Origin: Candidatus Levyibacteriota bacterium
GTDB lineage: Bacteria > Patescibacteriota > Microgenomatia > Levybacterales > UBA12049
Reading direction: 5' to 3'
Assembly (NCBI GenBank): GCA_016204425.1
Contig: JACQKR010000020.1
Location: 1-13,866 of the forward strand
DNA: 13,866 nucleotides
Shown here: piece by piece, positions 12,280-13,866 of the stretch
Position numbering within the stretch: the stretch's first letter is position 1
How the letters are laid out: every line of letters begins with the position of its first letter
Translations under genes and position numbers: made by a program
Notes under the pieces: generated by a model
What the model was told of the DNA's origin: nothing
What the model saw: the letters and a program-made list of their open reading frames with translations, nothing else
Databases searched by the model: none

Positions 12280-12363
12280 GCCGAAGTGGCGGAATTGGCA
12301 GACGCGCTGGCTTCAGGTGCCAGTGATCGCAAGGTTGTGGGGGTTCGAGTCCCCCCTTCGGCA
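12280..12363 (+). tRNA. tRNA-Leu (CAG)
   Basis: Acceptor arms GCCGAAG and CTTCGGC pair fully. CTGGC/GCCAG encloses TTCAGGT, anticodon CAG. A long variable arm and TTCGAGT T loop fit a class II leucine tRNA of 84 nt. The discriminator is A, and CCA is not encoded. TACAAT (12259-12264) lies 15 bases upstream. Confidence 0.95.
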
Positions 12364-12401
12364 CAAATTCGCGATGACTTCGCAAGAGACAGTTAATTTG
12401 G

Positions 12402-12469
12402 TAGAATAGAGAATCTCTAATAGTTGCACGCCTGCGCCGCTCGCCTCAGGAGCACCGGCGTAGTGCAAC
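12402..12469 (+). other. -10 box, short palindrome and long hairpin before tRNA-Leu(GAG)
   Basis: TAGAAT (12402-12407) is followed at once by AGAGA-A-TCTCT (12408-12418). Next comes a large imperfect hairpin with arms GTTGCAC (12423-12429) and GTGCAAC (12463-12469) and inner pairs CGCCG/CGGCG and GCTC/GAGC. It could be a 5' part of the precursor of the following tRNAs, a small RNA, or an inserted palindromic repeat. The remaining bases to 12523 show nothing further. Confidence 0.5.
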
Positions 12470-12523
12470 AAATAGAGGAAGAGAGTTGGAGAGAAAACAG
12501 TGGTGTCTCTCCAGGCAATGCTC

Positions 12524-12607
12524 GCGGATGTGGTGAAACTGGTATACACGCAGCCTTGAGGTGGCTGTGCCGTAAAAAGCGTGGAGGTTCGAGTCCTCTC
12601 ATCCGCA
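12524..12607 (+). tRNA. tRNA-Leu (GAG)
   Basis: Acceptor arms GCGGATG and CATCCGC pair fully. CAGCC/GGCTG encloses TTGAGGT, anticodon GAG. A long variable arm and TTCGAGT T loop fit class II. The discriminator is A, and CCA is not encoded. tRNA-Val begins nine bases later, so both probably come from one precursor. Confidence 0.95.
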
Positions 12608-12616
12608 CTCTCTTTT

Positions 12617-12690
12617 GGACGCTTAGCTCAGTTGGTTAGAGCGGCTCGTTTACACCGAGTAGGTCTGGGGTTCGAATCCCTAAGCGTCCA
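12617..12690 (+). tRNA. tRNA-Val (UAC)
   Basis: Acceptor arms GGACGCT and AGCGTCC pair fully. GCTCG/CGAGT encloses TTTACAC, anticodon TAC. The D arm AGCTCAGTTGGTTAGAGC and T loop TTCGAAT are canonical. The discriminator is A, and CCA is not encoded. Confidence 0.95.
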
Positions 12691-12715
12691 CAAGAATATC
12701 TCTTACACAAATGAA

Positions 12716-12728
12716 CACCTTCCAGGTG
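12716..12728. repeat. REP-like hairpin on the 3' side of the RAYT gene
   Basis: CACCT-TCC-AGGTG, followed by G. It matches the hairpin on the other side of the RAYT gene in every stem base except the outermost pair. Between it and the stop codon an 8-bp direct repeat, CACACGTT (12739-12746 and 12765-12772), is also present. Confidence 0.5.
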
Positions 12729-12771
12729 GATCTTCCTTCACACGTTTTCTTTAAAAGACCAAAACACACGT

Positions 12772-13440
12772 TCATTCCAAAATAGCATGCTTGATCATTT
12801 CTAATGTCCGACCGTATTCTGCTTGATCAAAAACAAACTTTACGTAATCTTGGTCGTTAGAGAAGAAGCTCAAAATTTCTCTTGTCTCACAACGTTTATC
12901 CTCATGGTTCGCATATTCTATATAGGAAGACCATTCATACGTATTAAGATCTTCAATTTTAACCATGAACGAACTGACAGGGTTAAGATGTATATATCTC
13001 GATACGTGAAGTAAGAGCTCATCGGAGTCAATATGCGCTGACTTAAAAACACCTTGAAACAACGGTCCGACGCGCTCATGTTTTGTATTAAAATATTTCG
13101 TGTAACTATTCGTAACGTTTGCAACAAATTTAGAGACTCCTTCATCCCGAATCTGTCTAACTAGAAAGTGGAAATGGTTTGGCATAAGGCAGTAGGCAAG
13201 AAGTTCTATGTGTTTTGACTGATTTCTCAAAGCGTCGATAATGTTAGATTGCTGTTGAGCATTTAAGCGAGCAAAGTGAGAAAAACGTATTGGCGGCTTT
13301 GTGTATTGGTAGTACGACATAGTCTCTGTTGCGCGGGCAAATTCTCTTCTATTGGTAAAGGTCGGTCTTTTCTCAACTCCGCGGTTATAAACATGATAAA
13401 CTTCTCCGTTGGCGAAAATAATTTTTCTGTTGGTCGCCAT
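12772..13440 (-). CDS. REP-associated tyrosine transposase (RAYT, Y1_Tnp)
   Basis: This 222-aa single-strand DNA transposase belongs to the IS200-like HUH superfamily. The HUH motif is HFH at 89-91 in CLMPNHFHFLV, and candidate catalytic tyrosines are Tyr113 and Tyr116 in NSYTKYFN. The opening FANGEVYHVYNRGVEKRPTF and the later GPLFQGVFKSAHI with SRYIHLNP are typical of RAYTs, which cut REP hairpins rather than moving themselves. The ATG at 13440 was chosen because TATTCT lies six bases upstream; an in-frame start at 13458 overlaps that promoter. Small hairpins of similar sequence flank the gene. The frame appears intact, so the enzyme may be active. Confidence 0.92.
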   Translation of the reverse strand: MATNRKIIFANGEVYHVYNRGVEKRPTFTNRREFARATETMSYYQYTKPPIRFSHFARLNAQQQSNIIDALRNQSKHIELLAYCLMPNHFHFLVRQIRDEGVSKFVANVTNSYTKYFNTKHERVGPLFQGVFKSAHIDSDELLLHVSRYIHLNPVSSFMVKIEDLNTYEWSSYIEYANHEDKRCETREILSFFSNDQDYVKFVFDQAEYGRTLEMIKHAILE

Positions 13441-13446
13441 AAGGAT

Positions 13447-13475
13447 AGAATAGCACAATATAGAAAATGTGTCTA
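13447..13475 (-). promoter_or_regulatory. Leaderless promoter of the RAYT gene
   Basis: TAGACA (13475-13470) and TATTCT (13452-13447) on the minus strand are 17 bp apart, and the ATG follows six bases later. Transcription should therefore begin at the start codon. Confidence 0.65.
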
Positions 13476-13481
13476 CCTATT

Positions 13482-13496
13482 CCACCTGGGAGGTGG
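13482..13496. repeat. REP-like hairpin on the 5' side of the RAYT gene
   Basis: CCACCT-GGG-AGGTGG, a perfect 6-bp stem with a 3-base loop, directly after the stop of the small membrane protein gene. No T run follows on either strand, so it is not a standard terminator. Confidence 0.55.
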
Positions 13497-13497
13497 G

Positions 13498-13746
13498 TTA
13501 CTTTCGCATGATGTTCTTTGCAATCCTAACTGCTTTACTCGCCACTTTTATTCCTGTTGCGATAGCCGTTTCTGTTGGGTGGGTGACTATTTGTGTGACA
13601 TGGTGAATTTTATCAGCCACAAGCTCGTGGAGTTGTGTTATTTTTTCTTTGATAGTCCAGAGGACGACTATGATAACCACAAAAAAGAGAATCCCGAGTA
13701 CCATGTAGGTAATGGCGACAATATAAAAAATCTCCTGAAGGCTCAT
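13498..13746 (-). CDS. Small single-pass membrane protein
   Basis: This 82-aa protein has one strongly hydrophobic helix (about 7-31) followed by an amphipathic segment, IKEKITQLHELVADKIHHVT, and a basic C-terminus, KVASKAVRIAKNIMRK. The topology fits a membrane anchor with a helical cytoplasmic tail. No family is recognised; short proteins of this layout are frequent in candidate-phyla genomes. TATACT (13763-13758, minus) lies 11 bases before the ATG, which leaves a leader of only a few bases. It is followed by the REP-like hairpin and the RAYT promoter. The window beyond 13763 shows no gene. Confidence 0.75.
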   Translation of the reverse strand: MSLQEIFYIVAITYMVLGILFFVVIIVVLWTIKEKITQLHELVADKIHHVTQIVTHPTETAIATGIKVASKAVRIAKNIMRK

Positions 13747-13866
13747 GGTCTTAGTTTAGTATAGACTATTTGAAACGGCCAAAAAATCCTTAAGAAACCG
13801 GTAATAGTTGCGAAAGACTACGTTATTTACTTCAGTAGGTAAAATTGCTATTATAAATACCCAGAA

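Noticed and set aside
13276..13764. Plus-strand 162-codon frame
   Set aside because: Antisense to the RAYT and to the small membrane protein, both of which have promoters and recognisable features.
1..13866. CRISPR array or retron
   Set aside because: No regularly spaced long direct repeats, no cas genes and no reverse transcriptase were seen on either strand.

Overview
The window looks like chromosome from a small-genome bacterium, probably of the Candidate Phyla Radiation (Patescibacteria, Parcubacteria-like). This is inferred from gene content: a stand-alone riboflavin kinase, a LysM plus Rpf-like wall protein, a REP-associated tyrosine transposase (RAYT), a DUF5680 protein, tRNAs without encoded CCA, and palindromic repeats inside coding genes. 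No rRNA is present, so the placement is an inference.

Region 1 (about 52-8625) reads as an integrated element of about 8.56 kb inserted at the 3' end of a tRNA-Gln(UUG) gene, whose last 59 bases open the window. A 10-bp repeat, CGCAGCCAAG, marks both ends (52-61 and 8616-8625). The left half is a minus-strand module. Its early part (5020 to 3149) has a long structured leader, two membrane-anchored proteins, a 42-aa protein and a terminase-small-subunit/Gp3-like protein, closed by a terminator. A second minus operon (3055 to the left edge) encodes two small proteins, a winged-helix protein that may be a replication initiator, a 37-aa protein and a large serine integrase. Nearly all of these are joined by 4-bp or longer overlaps. 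The right half is a plus-strand operon (5267-8534): a small excisionase/MerR-like DNA-binding protein, then DUF5680, PPOX-fold, alpha/beta hydrolase and OLD-like AAA-TOPRIM proteins, which look like cargo and may be for defence. The combination of integrase, possible initiator, TerS-like protein and cargo, without capsid or large terminase, resembles a phage satellite.

The main result is that the integrase frame has no stop in the integrated state and runs antisense through tRNA-Gln. Joining the two ends at the shared repeat restores an in-frame 25-codon tail with a stop, encoded at 8537-8614 at the other end of the element. Integration therefore appears to swap the integrase C-terminus. Other notable signals are an RNA leader at 5020-5203 in which one 12-13 nt segment can pair either with an upstream copy or with a copy containing the Shine-Dalgarno sequence, and six TCCA/TGGA half-sites spaced 10-11 bp apart inside the winged-helix gene.

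Region 2 (8626-13866) is host flank. It holds an AbiTii-domain protein directly next to the right attachment site, a nickel/cobalt transporter, a convergent riboflavin kinase-PEBP pair, tRNA-Gly(GCC), a LysM/Rpf-like protein with a terminator-like hairpin in its leader, tRNA-Leu(CAG), tRNA-Leu(GAG) and tRNA-Val(UAC), a RAYT flanked by two similar small hairpins, and a small membrane protein. Three or four genes here have a -10 box a few bases before the start codon (leaderless mRNAs), whereas several element genes have clear Shine-Dalgarno sequences.
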